64,000 nucleotides of DNA, taken from the NCBI GenBank assembly GCA_030424595.1, contig JAUHWG010000036.1, positions 31,209-95,208 of the forward strand, read 5' to 3'. The DNA is from Polyangia bacterium (lineage in GTDB: Bacteria; Myxococcota_A; Polyangia; Nannocystales; Nannocystaceae). The position numbers and the translations under genes were made by a program. Positions 8,393 to 17,334 of the stretch are shown here, piece after piece (position 1 is the stretch's first letter; the number at the start of each line of letters is the position of its first letter). A model generated the notes under the pieces. The model worked only from the letters and a program-made list of their open reading frames with translations. It was not told the origin of the DNA and made no database searches.

Positions 8393-9718
8393 ATGACCGA
8401 CGCACGCGCCTTTGCCGATGTCGCCGATGCCCCCGGCCGAGTCCCCTGGCTGGGTCACCTCCCGAGGCTCGCCAGGGACCTGCCCGGCCTCCTTCGGGGC
8501 GCAGCGGGCAAGGAGGAGCGCCTGAGCCGCCTGCGGATGCCGTTCGGCTCGGACATCTATCTGTGGGCTAGCGTCGAGTCCCTCGACCTGCTCTCCCACA
8601 AGGACGTCAGCGCGGTGGAGTCCGCGAAGATCGGCGAGGTGATCGTCGGCCACACCTCCATGCTCGGCTCCGATGGGGCCGACCACCGGCGCCGCCGGAC
8701 CGCCTCCAGCGCGCCGTTCACTCCGCGGGGGCTGTCGATGACCGGCGTCAGCGATGTCATCCGGGAGGTGGTGTTGGAGCGGGTCGAGGCGATGCTCCAG
8801 CGCGGCGCCCTGCGCATGCTGGACGAGACCCAGGCGCTGAGCCTGGAGATCCTGTTCCGCGTCATGGGCGTGCCGCGCGATGAGCTGGACGAGTGGGTCC
8901 GGCGGTACAACCACCTGATCCGCGGGGCCCTCGGACCCAGGTGGAACATCCCCGGCTTTCCCCGCCATCGGGCGCTCAAGGCGCGAGCCTGGGTCGACGA
9001 GCGGCTGGGTCGCTATGTGCAGGCAGCCCGGGAGGATCCCGACTCCGAGGGGCTCGTCGCAGAGCTGGTGCGGGGCCGGGACGAGGACGGGTCGGGGCTC
9101 GACGAGATCGAGCTCTTCGACAACCTGCGCCTGCTGGTGCTGGCGGGCCATGAGACCACGGCGTCGGTGATGGCCTGGATGGTGGCCTACCTGGCGCAGT
9201 CGCCGGAGCTCCAGGAGCGCCTGCTCGCAGAGGCGCGAGCCAACGAGGGCCTGCCGCGAACCCCCAAGGAGCTGCGCGGCTACCCGCTCGCTGAGGCCGT
9301 GTTCCGGGAGTGTCTGCGGCTTCACCCGCCGGCTGTCCTCGGGACCCGCACGACCACGGCGCCGATGACCGTGGAGGGAGTCGCGATCCCCGAGGGCGTG
9401 GTGCTCGGCATCCCGCTGTGGCTGTTCAGTCGGGACGCTGAGGCCTTCGACGATCCCGACCACTTCGACCCCGACCGCTGGATCCGGGAGACCCGCAAGC
9501 TCAGCGCCGTGGAGCTGAGCGTCTTTGGCGGCGGGCCGCACTTCTGCCTCGGCTACCACATGGCCCTGGTCGAAGCGGTGCAGTTCATCGTCGCGCTGGT
9601 GCGGGCGATGGACGACGCGGGCGTGCGTCCGGAGATGCGAGGGCTGCCTGGCGAGACCTACCTGCCGCTGGCGCGGCCGCGGGCCAAAGAGACGCTCTGC
9701 CGGTTCGTGGCGCGCTGA
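8393..9718 (+). CDS. Cytochrome P450
   Basis: This soluble bacterial P450 of 441 residues is full length. The I-helix oxygen-activation motif is A-G-H-E-T-T (251-256). The E-x-x-R pair of the K-helix is Glu306/Arg309 in R-E-C-L-R-L-H-P-P. The heme-binding loop is F-G-G-G-P-H-F-C-L-G with the axial thiolate Cys385. No N-terminal membrane anchor is seen. It would need a ferredoxin/reductase pair, which is not nearby. No biosynthetic backbone gene is adjacent, so the substrate (terpenoid, fatty acid or xenobiotic) is unknown. It sits alone on the plus strand between an accessory patch and a small reverse-strand ORF. Confidence 0.95.
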   Translation: MTDARAFADVADAPGRVPWLGHLPRLARDLPGLLRGAAGKEERLSRLRMPFGSDIYLWASVESLDLLSHKDVSAVESAKIGEVIVGHTSMLGSDGADHRRRRTASSAPFTPRGLSMTGVSDVIREVVLERVEAMLQRGALRMLDETQALSLEILFRVMGVPRDELDEWVRRYNHLIRGALGPRWNIPGFPRHRALKARAWVDERLGRYVQAAREDPDSEGLVAELVRGRDEDGSGLDEIELFDNLRLLVLAGHETTASVMAWMVAYLAQSPELQERLLAEARANEGLPRTPKELRGYPLAEAVFRECLRLHPPAVLGTRTTTAPMTVEGVAIPEGVVLGIPLWLFSRDAEAFDDPDHFDPDRWIRETRKLSAVELSVFGGGPHFCLGYHMALVEAVQFIVALVRAMDDAGVRPEMRGLPGETYLPLARPRAKETLCRFVAR

Positions 9719-9768
9719 CCCCCCACGGGAAGCCGGTCCAGCCGGCGCGCGCTCGCCGTGCGGGAGGT

Positions 9769-9978
9769 CTAGCCCTGAAATGGGCGCTGCTGTGAGGCGT
9801 CCTCGACAACCTGCGTAGAACCGTCAGTGACACGGGGTTCGCGCTTCGACTGCATCCGTGTGGGTGCGCTCACCTCGTGCTTGGCGAGGACGCGGTCATC
9901 CTCATCGCCGGAGCGGAACGCGTCGACGGTGTTGTACAGCCCGCGGGCGAGCATCGGCAGGGCTGGGGGGAGATGCAT
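9769..9978 (-). CDS. Possible small protein, 69 residues, unknown
   Basis: An ATG at 9978 is preceded by AGGAG at a 7-base spacing, which is why this short frame is kept. The product has a Leu/Pro N-terminus, then a charged middle (S-G-D-E-D-D-R) and a polar basic C-terminal half. There is no signal peptide, membrane segment or known motif. It converges on the P450 gene. It could be a real small protein or a chance frame, and only the ribosome-binding site argues for it. Confidence 0.35.
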   Translation of the reverse strand: MHLPPALPMLARGLYNTVDAFRSGDEDDRVLAKHEVSAPTRMQSKREPRVTDGSTQVVEDASQQRPFQG

Positions 9979-10324
9979 GGTCGGGCTCCTGTGCGCTGGG
10001 CTCGATGCGACGTGCGACGTGCCCGGCTCACTCTAGTCTACGCGTACGCCACGGAGGCTCAGTGTCCAAGGTCAGCGGATCTTTGGCAGCGGTTTGGCGA
10101 CGGGCGGAGCTTGGACCGGTTACATCGTCGTCTCGACGAGGACGTTCGAATTTGGTCGCGAACGAGAGTGCTGGCAGGTGGGCAGGTTGGGGCGTGAGCG
10201 CTTCACGATTCTCTTCCTGCGCCGACTGCAATGGGCGTCGGATCATTTCTGACCACCCTTCGGACGAGCCGACGGCGTGTACTTGCACTGTGATCGAGGG
10301 GCGTCTGCCGAGAGTGAAGAGGGC
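9979..10324. other. Intergenic stretch, nothing recognised
   Basis: About 345 bases between two reverse-strand genes. Several short frames overlap here without ribosome-binding sites or motifs. No tRNA, repeat or hairpin stands out. It should contain the promoter of the small reverse-strand ORF. Confidence 0.4.
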
Positions 10325-11566
10325 TCACGCGTCGCGCGCGAGCAGACTGTCGCTCACGCGCAACGGCGACCCTGGGACATGCACCAGACACAGGCGAGCG
10401 GGGACCTGCCCCCGGTACCCGCCGAGTTCAGGGATCGCCTCGGGGTCGGGCTCGACGATCCATCTGCCATGGGCAGCGACGAACTCGCCCTCCTCGAGAA
10501 CGCCCTCCTCGACCCGCAGCCGAGCGCTCTCAGGGAACGGGTTGCCTCCGGGATCGCCGCCCGAAGACTCGATCCAGGTCTCTTCCATCAGCTCCCGGAG
10601 CTCCTCGGGGAGCTGGGCCCACGGGCTCTCGCGTATGTCGTCGGCCTCCACGGATATCTCGGCGCCAACCGGGTCGACGCGCACCCACCCCGTGTCATCG
10701 TCGATGAAAAAGGGCTCGCGCTGGCGGTACCAGCCGACGAGCAGCCAAGGCGACCATCCCTCGTCCTCGCGTTTGGCCATGTGCACGCGCACTTCCCAGT
10801 GGGCGCAGGGTCGTCCGCTCGCCGGGGCTTGGAGCATGCGCGTGCCGTGACGTACGCGGCCGACGATCTTGCCGAACTCCTCGCCGCCCTGCTCGCCGAG
10901 CGTAGCGATCGCCGCGCGCGGAGTGTCGCGCAGCGCCCTGTCGATCGTCGGCGCGGTGTCGTCGGGTATGGCGAGCGCTCGTTCGGGCCTCCTGCGAACC
11001 AGAGCGCGCGCGCCCGTGCTCCCGAAGAGCTCGAGGAGCTCGTCGAACTCTTGGTTCGCCTGATCGAGGGCCCACCTGCCCGCGTTGATCCTGTGCAGCA
11101 GACCGTGGACGACGATCGCGGGGACGAGCAGTAGGACTCCGAGACCGATCCAGATGGCGCTGGCCGTAGATCCGAGCGCGAAGAGGGTCCAGAGGCCGCT
11201 GACGAACGCGACGTGGCAGGCGAGCACCGCGTTGTCGCTGACAGTCTTGCGCAGAATCGCGGGCTGCCCGACGTGGAAGACGTGCTCGGAGATCGACCGA
11301 CGGACGCGGGCGTCGACGATCGTCGTGTGCCCGGCTTCGCCGACGAGCTCGACGTCGATGGCGAGGTCCCCCTCGATCTTGCGGACCGTGATCCGCTCGC
11401 GCGTCGTCGCCGAGCCCTGGTCCCCGCCGTCGAGACGCGTGGTCTCGCACTCGATCTCGCGTCGGCCGGGGTCGCGGCGCTCGATCGCCTCGGCGACCGA
11501 GTCGACATACTCCCTGAGCGGTCGCTCGAGGGTCTCTTGGAAGTGATCGAGCCGAGTTGAAGGCAA
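10325..11566 (-). CDS. Membrane protein with possible GIDE-like C-terminal domain
   Basis: The 413-residue product has two adjacent hydrophobic segments at about 113-133 and 135-157, forming a hairpin in the membrane. An N-terminal soluble part of about 110 residues precedes them. The large C-terminal part contains W-E-V-R-V-H-M, a W-Y-R-Q-R-E-P-F-F-I-D-D-x-T-G stretch and R-V-E-E-G-V-L-E-E-G-E-F-V-A-A-H-G. The pattern of displaying a D-x-T-G sheet and then an E-x-x-L-x-x-G-E-x-V-x-x-x-G turn resembles the GIDE domain of prokaryotic and eukaryotic membrane proteins, and this is a tentative reading. The frame opens with TTG 11566, with no Met or good ribosome-binding site near, so the start is uncertain. 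Function is unknown. Confidence 0.7.
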   Translation of the reverse strand: MPSTRLDHFQETLERPLREYVDSVAEAIERRDPGRREIECETTRLDGGDQGSATTRERITVRKIEGDLAIDVELVGEAGHTTIVDARVRRSISEHVFHVGQPAILRKTVSDNAVLACHVAFVSGLWTLFALGSTASAIWIGLGVLLLVPAIVVHGLLHRINAGRWALDQANQEFDELLELFGSTGARALVRRRPERALAIPDDTAPTIDRALRDTPRAAIATLGEQGGEEFGKIVGRVRHGTRMLQAPASGRPCAHWEVRVHMAKREDEGWSPWLLVGWYRQREPFFIDDDTGWVRVDPVGAEISVEADDIRESPWAQLPEELRELMEETWIESSGGDPGGNPFPESARLRVEEGVLEEGEFVAAHGRWIVEPDPEAIPELGGYRGQVPARLCLVHVPGSPLRVSDSLLARDA

Positions 11567-11984
11567 CGTCCGCGCTAAGGCTGCGGGTCGCGCGTTCCGG
11601 TGTCAAGACGCTTGGCCGCGTCCCTCAGGCTCGCAGACCCGCTCATATGAGGCGACACTCGCCGATTGGAGCGACCCGCAGCCCTGCAGAGGATCGGCCC
11701 GTCGTGGGGGCCCGTCGTGGGGGCGCGCCATGGGATGATTCCGCCGGTGCTACGCGACGGTCGTGACACCCGAATTCGCACTGGTGCGGACCCCGCCTCC
11801 GCGAGCTGTTGGCTACCCTCCTGCAGGGAGGAGCGCTGGGACGGTCGGTGAAGCCAGCCATTCGGGAGTGTCTAGAGATGTATGCAGTGGAATCTGCGCC
11901 CGCGACTTCACCAAGGATCTATTTGGTACCGATGGCAGGTTCACGTCTGTTCGCGGAGGAGCTGCAGGAGCAAGCAGAGCGGCG

Positions 11985-12227
11985 ACCAGGCCCGATCTAG
12001 ACGGGCTGCATGACCGGCGGCATCCTCGGCCAGGTCGGAAGCCGCAGCAGTGGATCGCTGAGCAGCTCGGGCTCAGCCACACCGTGTTCTGGCGCCGCCT
12101 CGAGACGATGCGGGCTATCCTCGTCGAGGAGCACCCGGACGGCGGACGCTGGCTGAACAAGGACGAGCGGAGCCCGGTCGAGGTCGCGCTCGCGTGGCTT
12201 GAGCGCGACGCGGGCGGCGACGCTTGA
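11985..12227 (+). pseudogene. Possible C-terminal remnant of a helix-turn-helix protein
   Basis: The last 60 or so codons before TGA 12227 look like real protein: Q-Q-W-I-A-E-Q-L-G-L-S-H-T-V-F-W-R-R-L-E, then R-W-L-N-K-D-E-R-S-P-V-E-V-A-L-A-W-L-E-R-D-A. The first part fits a helix-turn-helix, and codon bias is normal. Upstream, the same frame becomes Pro/Arg/Gly-rich and loses codon bias, with no plausible start. It may be the tail of a deleted regulator or transposase. The remaining stretch 11567-11984 shows nothing else. Confidence 0.3.
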
Positions 12228-12291
12228 GGCGGCTGCGGGCGCGTCCTCGGTGCGACACTCGCGCGTTGCCAGAAACGCCCTCGACCCCTGT

Positions 12292-13389
12292 CTATGCCGC
12301 CGTGGCGACGCAGTAGAGCCGGTATTCCTTGTTGCAGTGCTCCGAGGACCAGTCGGTCCACAGCACATCCTGTCCGACAACGCTGCCGTAGGAGCCCTTC
12401 GTGCTGTCGCCGCCGTTGGACCAACCATCGCAATCGAAGCTTTTGAGCGAGTGGCCGTTGGATCCGGTGTTGGACCATGCTCGGTACGGCTTGGGCACCT
12501 GGGCCTTCAGCTCGTCGACGTTGATGCTGGAGCCTAGCTCCGCGTTGCTGACGAGGTCAGCCCACGAGGCGGCGACCTCAGTGCCGTTCGGGAGGATGAA
12601 CGCTCCTGCGAGCGGCGGCCCGAAGCGAGTCTGCGGGGAGCTCCCTCCGTCGCTGAGCCACGCTCGAAACCTCCCAGTACTCGGCAACATCGCCGCCTCT
12701 GCGAGCGCTTGGCAGGTCTCATCAGCCCCAGCCAGGCCGCCGAGAGCACCTGTGTAGAGTTCGCTCGAGACGAAGATGAGGTTCGCGTCCCAGGTACAGC
12801 CGATACACCTCGATCCGTCCTCGAGCTCCGGATCCATCGCGTCGCACTCTTCGTGGGCCGGCTGGTGGATCTTGTCGCCGCAGTGGGGGCCGAGCTGGCA
12901 AAGGTCGGTGCAGCCTCCGTAGGAGCCATCGCCGTTCAGGTCGCCCGCGTCGCAGGCTTCCTTGCCGAGGAGGGTCTTCTCATCGCCGCAGAAGGCGATC
13001 GTGCAGTCGTTCTTGCATGCCGAGTTGTCGCCGTTGCCGTTGCCGTCGTCACACTCTTCGTCGAGCTCGACCTGGCCATCGCCACAGACCGAGTCTCCGG
13101 ATCCTGTCGTCGACGTCGTCGGATCGCCCGTTCCAAAGGTCGCCTGAGTGTCGGAGTCAGGGCCGCTGTCCTCCGGCTGAGTGCTCGATGAGGCTGGAGG
13201 GGCAGAGGTTGATCCGGACGTTGAGGGGCTACCGGTAGGTTCACCATCGGACGCTGTGAGGCCGCCGGTCGACGACCCGCTCGCTCCCGACCCCTCGGTC
13301 GCAGAGGCCTGAGGAGCATCCCCATCAGGTACACACGCGGCCGTCAGCGCGCATGTGGAGAGGACCCATCGTCGCCATCGATTCATCAT
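12292..13389 (-). CDS. DUF4215-repeat lipoprotein with DUF1554-like C-terminal domain
   Basis: Start ATG 13389 is set by AGGAGG 7 bases upstream. The signal ends at Cys19 (T-A-A-C), followed by a Ser/Thr/Gly linker to about residue 100. Cys-rich myxobacterial repeats (C-G-D-G-x-V-E-L-D-E-E-C-D-D-G-N and relatives) occupy about 100-200. The C-terminal 160 residues hold I-F-V-S-S-E-L-Y-T-G-x-L-G-G-L-A-G-A-D, then C-Q, F-R-A-W-L-S-D, and C-terminal S-F-D-C-D-G-W and R-L-Y-C. This pattern fits DUF1554, a C-type-lectin-like fold known from Leptospira and myxobacterial surface lipoproteins. It is a tandem paralogue of the upstream gene, 27 bp away. It is probably a surface-exposed binding protein, and the ligand is unknown. 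Confidence 0.85.
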   Translation of the reverse strand: MMNRWRRWVLSTCALTAACVPDGDAPQASATEGSGASGSSTGGLTASDGEPTGSPSTSGSTSAPPASSSTQPEDSGPDSDTQATFGTGDPTTSTTGSGDSVCGDGQVELDEECDDGNGNGDNSACKNDCTIAFCGDEKTLLGKEACDAGDLNGDGSYGGCTDLCQLGPHCGDKIHQPAHEECDAMDPELEDGSRCIGCTWDANLIFVSSELYTGALGGLAGADETCQALAEAAMLPSTGRFRAWLSDGGSSPQTRFGPPLAGAFILPNGTEVAASWADLVSNAELGSSINVDELKAQVPKPYRAWSNTGSNGHSLKSFDCDGWSNGGDSTKGSYGSVVGQDVLWTDWSSEHCNKEYRLYCVATAA

Positions 13390-13416
13390 CCGTTGCCCTC
13401 CTAAAAATGCCCGAGG

Positions 13417-14676
13417 CTAGTCTTCGAAGCACATCAGGTAGCCGAGATCGTAGCAGTCGCTGGGCTCCGGGAGCTGCGTCCACCAAGTGTCGATATGATC
13501 GGCTCCGCCGTAATAGGTCATGTGCTCCTCGTCGCCGGCGGTCCAGTCCTCACAGTAGAAGCCCTCGCCAGCTCCTTCACCTGCGGGAGTTGTACCGGTC
13601 CAGAGCGGGACGTTGCCGAGCGCCACTCCGTCAGCCGTGTGCAAGATCGGGCTTGTGAGTTCGCCGTCCGTGAGGTCGTCCCAGTTGTCTGCGATCGTCG
13701 AGCCCTGCGTAGAGACGTAACGGGCGCTCCGTGTCGTGAAACGTGTCGAGGGGCTACCGGTGGAGTCACTGAGCCAGGCCCTATAGCGCGCGGGGTCGGC
13801 GAGATCGTGGATCGCAGCCTGGGTCTTGCACAGGTCGTCTGCGCCCTCTAGGCCGCCTAACGTTGCCTCGTACATGATGTCCGAGACGAAGACGGTACGG
13901 TCGCGCATGCAGGCGCTGTTACAGCCGTCGTCGTCGGTGGTGTTGCCGTCGTCGCACTCTTCGACGCCCTCATGGAGAACCCCGTCGCCGCACTCGGCGA
14001 TGAAGCAGACCGTCAAGCAGTCATCGCCGTTGTCGTCGTTACCGTCGTCGCACTCCTCCTGGCCCTCGTGGAGGATGCCGTCGCCACAGGCCGCGTAGGC
14101 GCAGGCGTTGGTGCAGCCGTCGCCGTCGACATCGTTGCCGTCATCGCACTCCTCGGCGCCCTGGACAAGCCCGTCGCCGCAGGCGGTGGCCTTGCACTCG
14201 CTGGTGCAGGCGTCGTCCTCGACATCGTTGGCGTCATCGCACTCCTCGCCGAGGTCGGGCTGGACGTCGCCGTCGCCGCAGAAGGGGAGGGGATCGCAGA
14301 AGATCGAGCAGCCGGGGTTGCCGTCGGCGGGCCAGCGGTTGCTGGCTCCGTCGTCGCAGGCCTCGCCCGGCTGGACAAAACCGTCGCCGCAGAAGGTGAA
14401 CTGGCAATTGAGGTCGCAGGCGCCGTTGTTGCTGTTCTGGTTGCCTTCATCGCAGTCTTCGCTGAGCTCGGGCTGGACGAGACCGTCTCCGCAGACGCCG
14501 ATCCGGCAGGTCATCGAGCAGGTCGCCGCATCTCCGTTGCCTGCGCCATCGTCGCACTCCTCGCCAGCGTCGGCCTCGTACACGCCGTTGCCGCAGACCC
14601 CGAGGTAGGGGTTGGGCTCGGTGCAGGAGGTGAAGCTGAGGAGGAGCAGCGCCACGGTGGGGATGAAGACGCGCAT
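13417..14676 (-). CDS. Seven-repeat DUF4215 lipoprotein with DUF1554-like domain
   Basis: ATG 14676 gives a 419-residue protein with lipidated Cys18 (F-T-S-C). Directly after it come seven Cys-rich C-G-D-G-x(5-8)-E-E-C-D-D-G-N type repeats up to about residue 262, with no Ser/Thr linker, so here the repeats themselves form the stalk. The C-terminal domain (V-F-V-S-D-I-M-Y-x-x-T-L-G-G-L-E-G-A-D-D-L-C, Y-R-A-W-L-S-D, F-Y-C-E-D-W-T, L-M-C-F) is clearly homologous to that of the next gene. The two genes are separated by 27 bp and probably co-transcribed, this one first. It is a likely tandem duplication with divergence in repeat number (seven versus about three). Confidence 0.87.
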   Translation of the reverse strand: MRVFIPTVALLLLSFTSCTEPNPYLGVCGNGVYEADAGEECDDGAGNGDAATCSMTCRIGVCGDGLVQPELSEDCDEGNQNSNNGACDLNCQFTFCGDGFVQPGEACDDGASNRWPADGNPGCSIFCDPLPFCGDGDVQPDLGEECDDANDVEDDACTSECKATACGDGLVQGAEECDDGNDVDGDGCTNACAYAACGDGILHEGQEECDDGNDDNGDDCLTVCFIAECGDGVLHEGVEECDDGNTTDDDGCNSACMRDRTVFVSDIMYEATLGGLEGADDLCKTQAAIHDLADPARYRAWLSDSTGSPSTRFTTRSARYVSTQGSTIADNWDDLTDGELTSPILHTADGVALGNVPLWTGTTPAGEGAGEGFYCEDWTAGDEEHMTYYGGADHIDTWWTQLPEPSDCYDLGYLMCFED

Positions 14677-14847
14677 CGAGGTGATGGTAGACCGCAAAAG
14701 GCGGCCTGCGAGCGGGGTCGTGACGCGTCAGACGTGTCTTCGACCACACATACGAGTCTGCTGCACTGAATCCGAAAAAATCACCGCGGCGCGATGGGCG
14801 CATTATAGGAGGGGGATCCCTGGCTCTGATGGACAAGCAGAGCAGGA

Positions 14848-15306
14848 CTACTCGACATCAAGATCATCTAGCTTCACCCAGGCTTGAGGCAGCTTGACCC
14901 CTTGCTCAGAGAGTCTCGATCGAATCGCCTCGAACTGCTGGTGAATCTTGCTCTCGAGAAGTTCTGGTCTCCTTCGAAGGAGTTGCTCGACATCTTCGGT
15001 GGAGTGGCCCTGGTGAGTCATTCCCTGGACGACATGAGCCTTGGCTCCCCGTGCGACTGCGAGATCCAGCTCGCGAGCGCACTTGGCGAGGATGTGTTCG
15101 ACTGTCCCCTCGCGTCCGTTGTTCCAGAGTATGAGAGAGTCGATAAATCTGTGGGGCCGCTTCGGATCAAAGGGCGGGAGGCCGAGCAGCGCTTGGAGCT
15201 CACCGACGATCTCCTCGACGAGCTCGCGTCGTTTGGCCTCGCGACCACGCTCCTCCTTGATCTTGGCGTTGCGGCCCTCGATCTGCTCATCTGGCTCTCG
15301 AGCTGA
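14848..15306 (-). pseudogene. Start-less coding fragment, unknown family
   Basis: From TAA 15307-15309 the reverse frame is open for 152 codons to TAG 14848-14850, with protein-like codon use. It is charged and helical: N-A-K-I-K-E-E-R-G-R-E-A-K-R-R-E-L-V-E-E-I, then L-L-G-L-P-P-F-D-P-K-R-P-H-R-F-I, H-I-L-A-K-C-A-R-E-L-D-L, and a tail ending W-V-K-L-D-D-L-D-V-E. No ATG, GTG or TTG occurs in the first 90 codons, so it is most likely the 3' part of a gene whose beginning was lost or frame-shifted. Codon use is somewhat less GC-rich than in the neighbours. I do not recognise the family. Confidence 0.5.
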
Positions 15307-15409
15307 TTACGCTCTATCTGGGAGCTTGAGCCCCCGGCGGCGCCGGGCTCGTCGACGACCTGGAGGATCGTCGTCTCGCGGATCGGCGACCGTTTCGGCT
15401 GATGCTCGA

Positions 15410-15438
15410 AGAGCCGGCGCCATCGCGGCGCCGGCTCT
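15410..15438. terminator. 12-bp perfect hairpin between convergent-facing units
   Basis: AGAGCCGGCGCC (15410-15421), a 5-base loop ATCGC, then GGCGCCGGCTCT (15427-15438) form a perfect 12-bp stem. It lies 33 bases past the stop of the reverse-strand beta-propeller lipoprotein gene and is the probable terminator for it. The T-tract is weak on both strands. Confidence 0.7.
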
Positions 15439-15471
15439 CTTCTGTCTCATCCGCGGACAGGCTGAGCGTCG

Positions 15472-17151
15472 CTACTGGGGCACGACCTGGAGGGCGAGGG
15501 CGGTGCCGGTCATGTCCGAGTAGGTGTACGGATAGACCAGGCCGGTGACCTCGTCGACGACCTGGTAGGTCTCAGGGTCGATCTTGAAGGCCTTGTTGGC
15601 GGTACGGTCGACGAGCCAGACGAAGCCCTCGATGTCAATGCTCACACCCCACGGGTTGGAGCAGCCGGGGACCGGGATGTTGTTATTGACATAGGTCTTG
15701 GTCTCCATGTCGATGTGGACGAGCCGGCAGCCGCTGGAGCCCGCGCCCCAGACGTTGCCGTTGGCGTCGGCCATGATGCCGTTGACCCTGGAGCCGCCTG
15801 CGTTGCCGATGTTGGACCAGATGTTGGTCTCGTGGTCCCAGTGGTAGACCGCGTTGCCGCCGCAGGAGCCGACCCACATGTCGCCCTTCGAGTCGAGGGT
15901 CATGCCGTATTTGCAGCCCGCCGGGATCCCGAGGTTGGTGATCTCGAGGGTTTGGGCGTCGATCTTGATGACGGGGTTGGAGCTGAGCCCGGAGGCGTAG
16001 AAGTTGCCGTCGGCGTCGACGGCCCCACCGTAGGGGCTGTAGCCAGAGCCCCAGGGGAAGGTGACCTCGTCCAGGGTCGTGCCGGTCTCGCCGTCGACGC
16101 GCTCAAAGTGGGCCGTGTTCCCCTGGTCCTTCCAGCCGAACCAGAGGCGCTGGGGCGGGTACTCACAGGTGTCGGGATCGGGCTTGACGCCCTCCCAGGC
16201 CGTAGCTCGCGGCCCGTAGCCGTAGCTCGGTGAGGGGATGTCCTTGGTCCAGACGAGGCACTCATCCTCGCCGAGGGGCTTGATGTCATTGGGGCCGCTG
16301 GAGGTCGTGATCATCCCGTCATTGTTGGCGTCGATGCAATTCTCCTCGCGGGCGGCGATCTTCGTGACCGCGCCGGGGTGACGGCTGGAGACCGCGACAT
16401 CGCCGAGGAGGTTGACGGAGGTGCGCGAAGGGGAGCCGCCGGCGACGCGGTAGCGACCCATCTCGACGCCCGACTTGGTGTCGATCTTGGACACCGTGTT
16501 CTCGTTCGAGTTGGCGATCCAGATGAAGGAGAGGACCTCGTCCTGGCCCATGCCCTCCTGCTCTTCGCAGGGGACCTTCTCGCAGGCGTTGGAGCAGAAG
16601 TCCTTGTCGAAGTCGTTGCCGTCGTCACAGGCCTCGACGCCGGCTTGAACGACGCCGTCACCGCAGGAGGCGGCGAGGCAGGAGCTCAGGCAATCGTCGG
16701 TGTCGTCGTCGTTGCCGTCGTCGCACTCCTCGCCCCCCTCGACGACGCCGTCGCCGCAGACAGGATCGTCGGGCCCGGTGGTGGTGGTGGTCGACGTCGA
16801 GCTGTCGGTGACGCCCATCGTCGTGGTCGGGTCGGTCGTGGTCGGATCCGTCGTCGTCGTCGCGGTGGCGGTGGCGGTGTCTGTCTCGGGGCTGGTCGTG
16901 TCGGTGGTCGAGGTGCTGTCGGAGTCTGACATCGACCCGCCGACCGTGTCCGTCGTCCCCTGGGTCGCGCTGGCGGAGGCGCTGGCGGAGGCGCTGGCGG
17001 AGGCGCTGGCGGTCTCGCTGGTGGCCGCGGTGCTGGTCTCACTCTCACCGGCGGTCGCCGAGTCATCACCACTGCAGGCGAGACCGGCGGTCATCAGCCC
17101 CAAGCTCGCCCAAGCAACCCTACGAAACGTCTTCACTCGTGTCCTAAACAT
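15472..17151 (-). CDS. Lipoprotein with Cys-rich repeats and NHL/Vgb-like beta-propeller
   Basis: The 559-residue product has a signal ending at Cys26, followed by S-G-D-D. A long linker follows that includes a run of seven Ser-Ala dipeptides, then Thr/Ser/Glu. Two DUF4215-type repeats (C-G-D-G-V-V-x-G-G-E-E-C-D-D-G-N; C-G-D-G-V-V-Q-A-G-V-E-A-C-D-D-G-N) occupy about 130-190. The rest is a six-bladed propeller with repeated I-W-I-A-N-S, F-Y-A-S-G-L, M-W-V-G-S-C, V-W-G-A-G-S and V-W-L-V-D motifs, as in virginiamycin-B-lyase-like and SMP-30-like proteins. Calcium/enzymatic residues cannot be confirmed. It is probably a surface binding protein. The Ser-Ala run may vary in length. A perfect hairpin follows the stop codon. 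Confidence 0.85.
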   Translation of the reverse strand: MFRTRVKTFRRVAWASLGLMTAGLACSGDDSATAGESETSTAATSETASASASASASASASATQGTTDTVGGSMSDSDSTSTTDTTSPETDTATATATTTTDPTTTDPTTTMGVTDSSTSTTTTTGPDDPVCGDGVVEGGEECDDGNDDDTDDCLSSCLAASCGDGVVQAGVEACDDGNDFDKDFCSNACEKVPCEEQEGMGQDEVLSFIWIANSNENTVSKIDTKSGVEMGRYRVAGGSPSRTSVNLLGDVAVSSRHPGAVTKIAAREENCIDANNDGMITTSSGPNDIKPLGEDECLVWTKDIPSPSYGYGPRATAWEGVKPDPDTCEYPPQRLWFGWKDQGNTAHFERVDGETGTTLDEVTFPWGSGYSPYGGAVDADGNFYASGLSSNPVIKIDAQTLEITNLGIPAGCKYGMTLDSKGDMWVGSCGGNAVYHWDHETNIWSNIGNAGGSRVNGIMADANGNVWGAGSSGCRLVHIDMETKTYVNNNIPVPGCSNPWGVSIDIEGFVWLVDRTANKAFKIDPETYQVVDEVTGLVYPYTYSDMTGTALALQVVPQ

Positions 17152-17334
17152 GATGCTCTGAGCATAGGTCAGCCCCGTGAAAACCCGTAGGCGCGAGGGG
17201 CCAAAAGGGGGGGATTCTCCTGGGTCGGTCGCGGAGCCGAGCGCGGAGTCGAGAGGTCCGCGCGAAAGCGCGGCTGGGATGACGTCTCCCCGCCCGGCCT
17301 GCTAGGAGCCGACGGGACTCTCACCACCGGCTCT

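Noticed and set aside
8393..9718. Biosynthetic gene cluster around the P450 genes
   Set aside because: No polyketide, peptide or terpene backbone gene, no transporter and no ferredoxin is adjacent to either P450.
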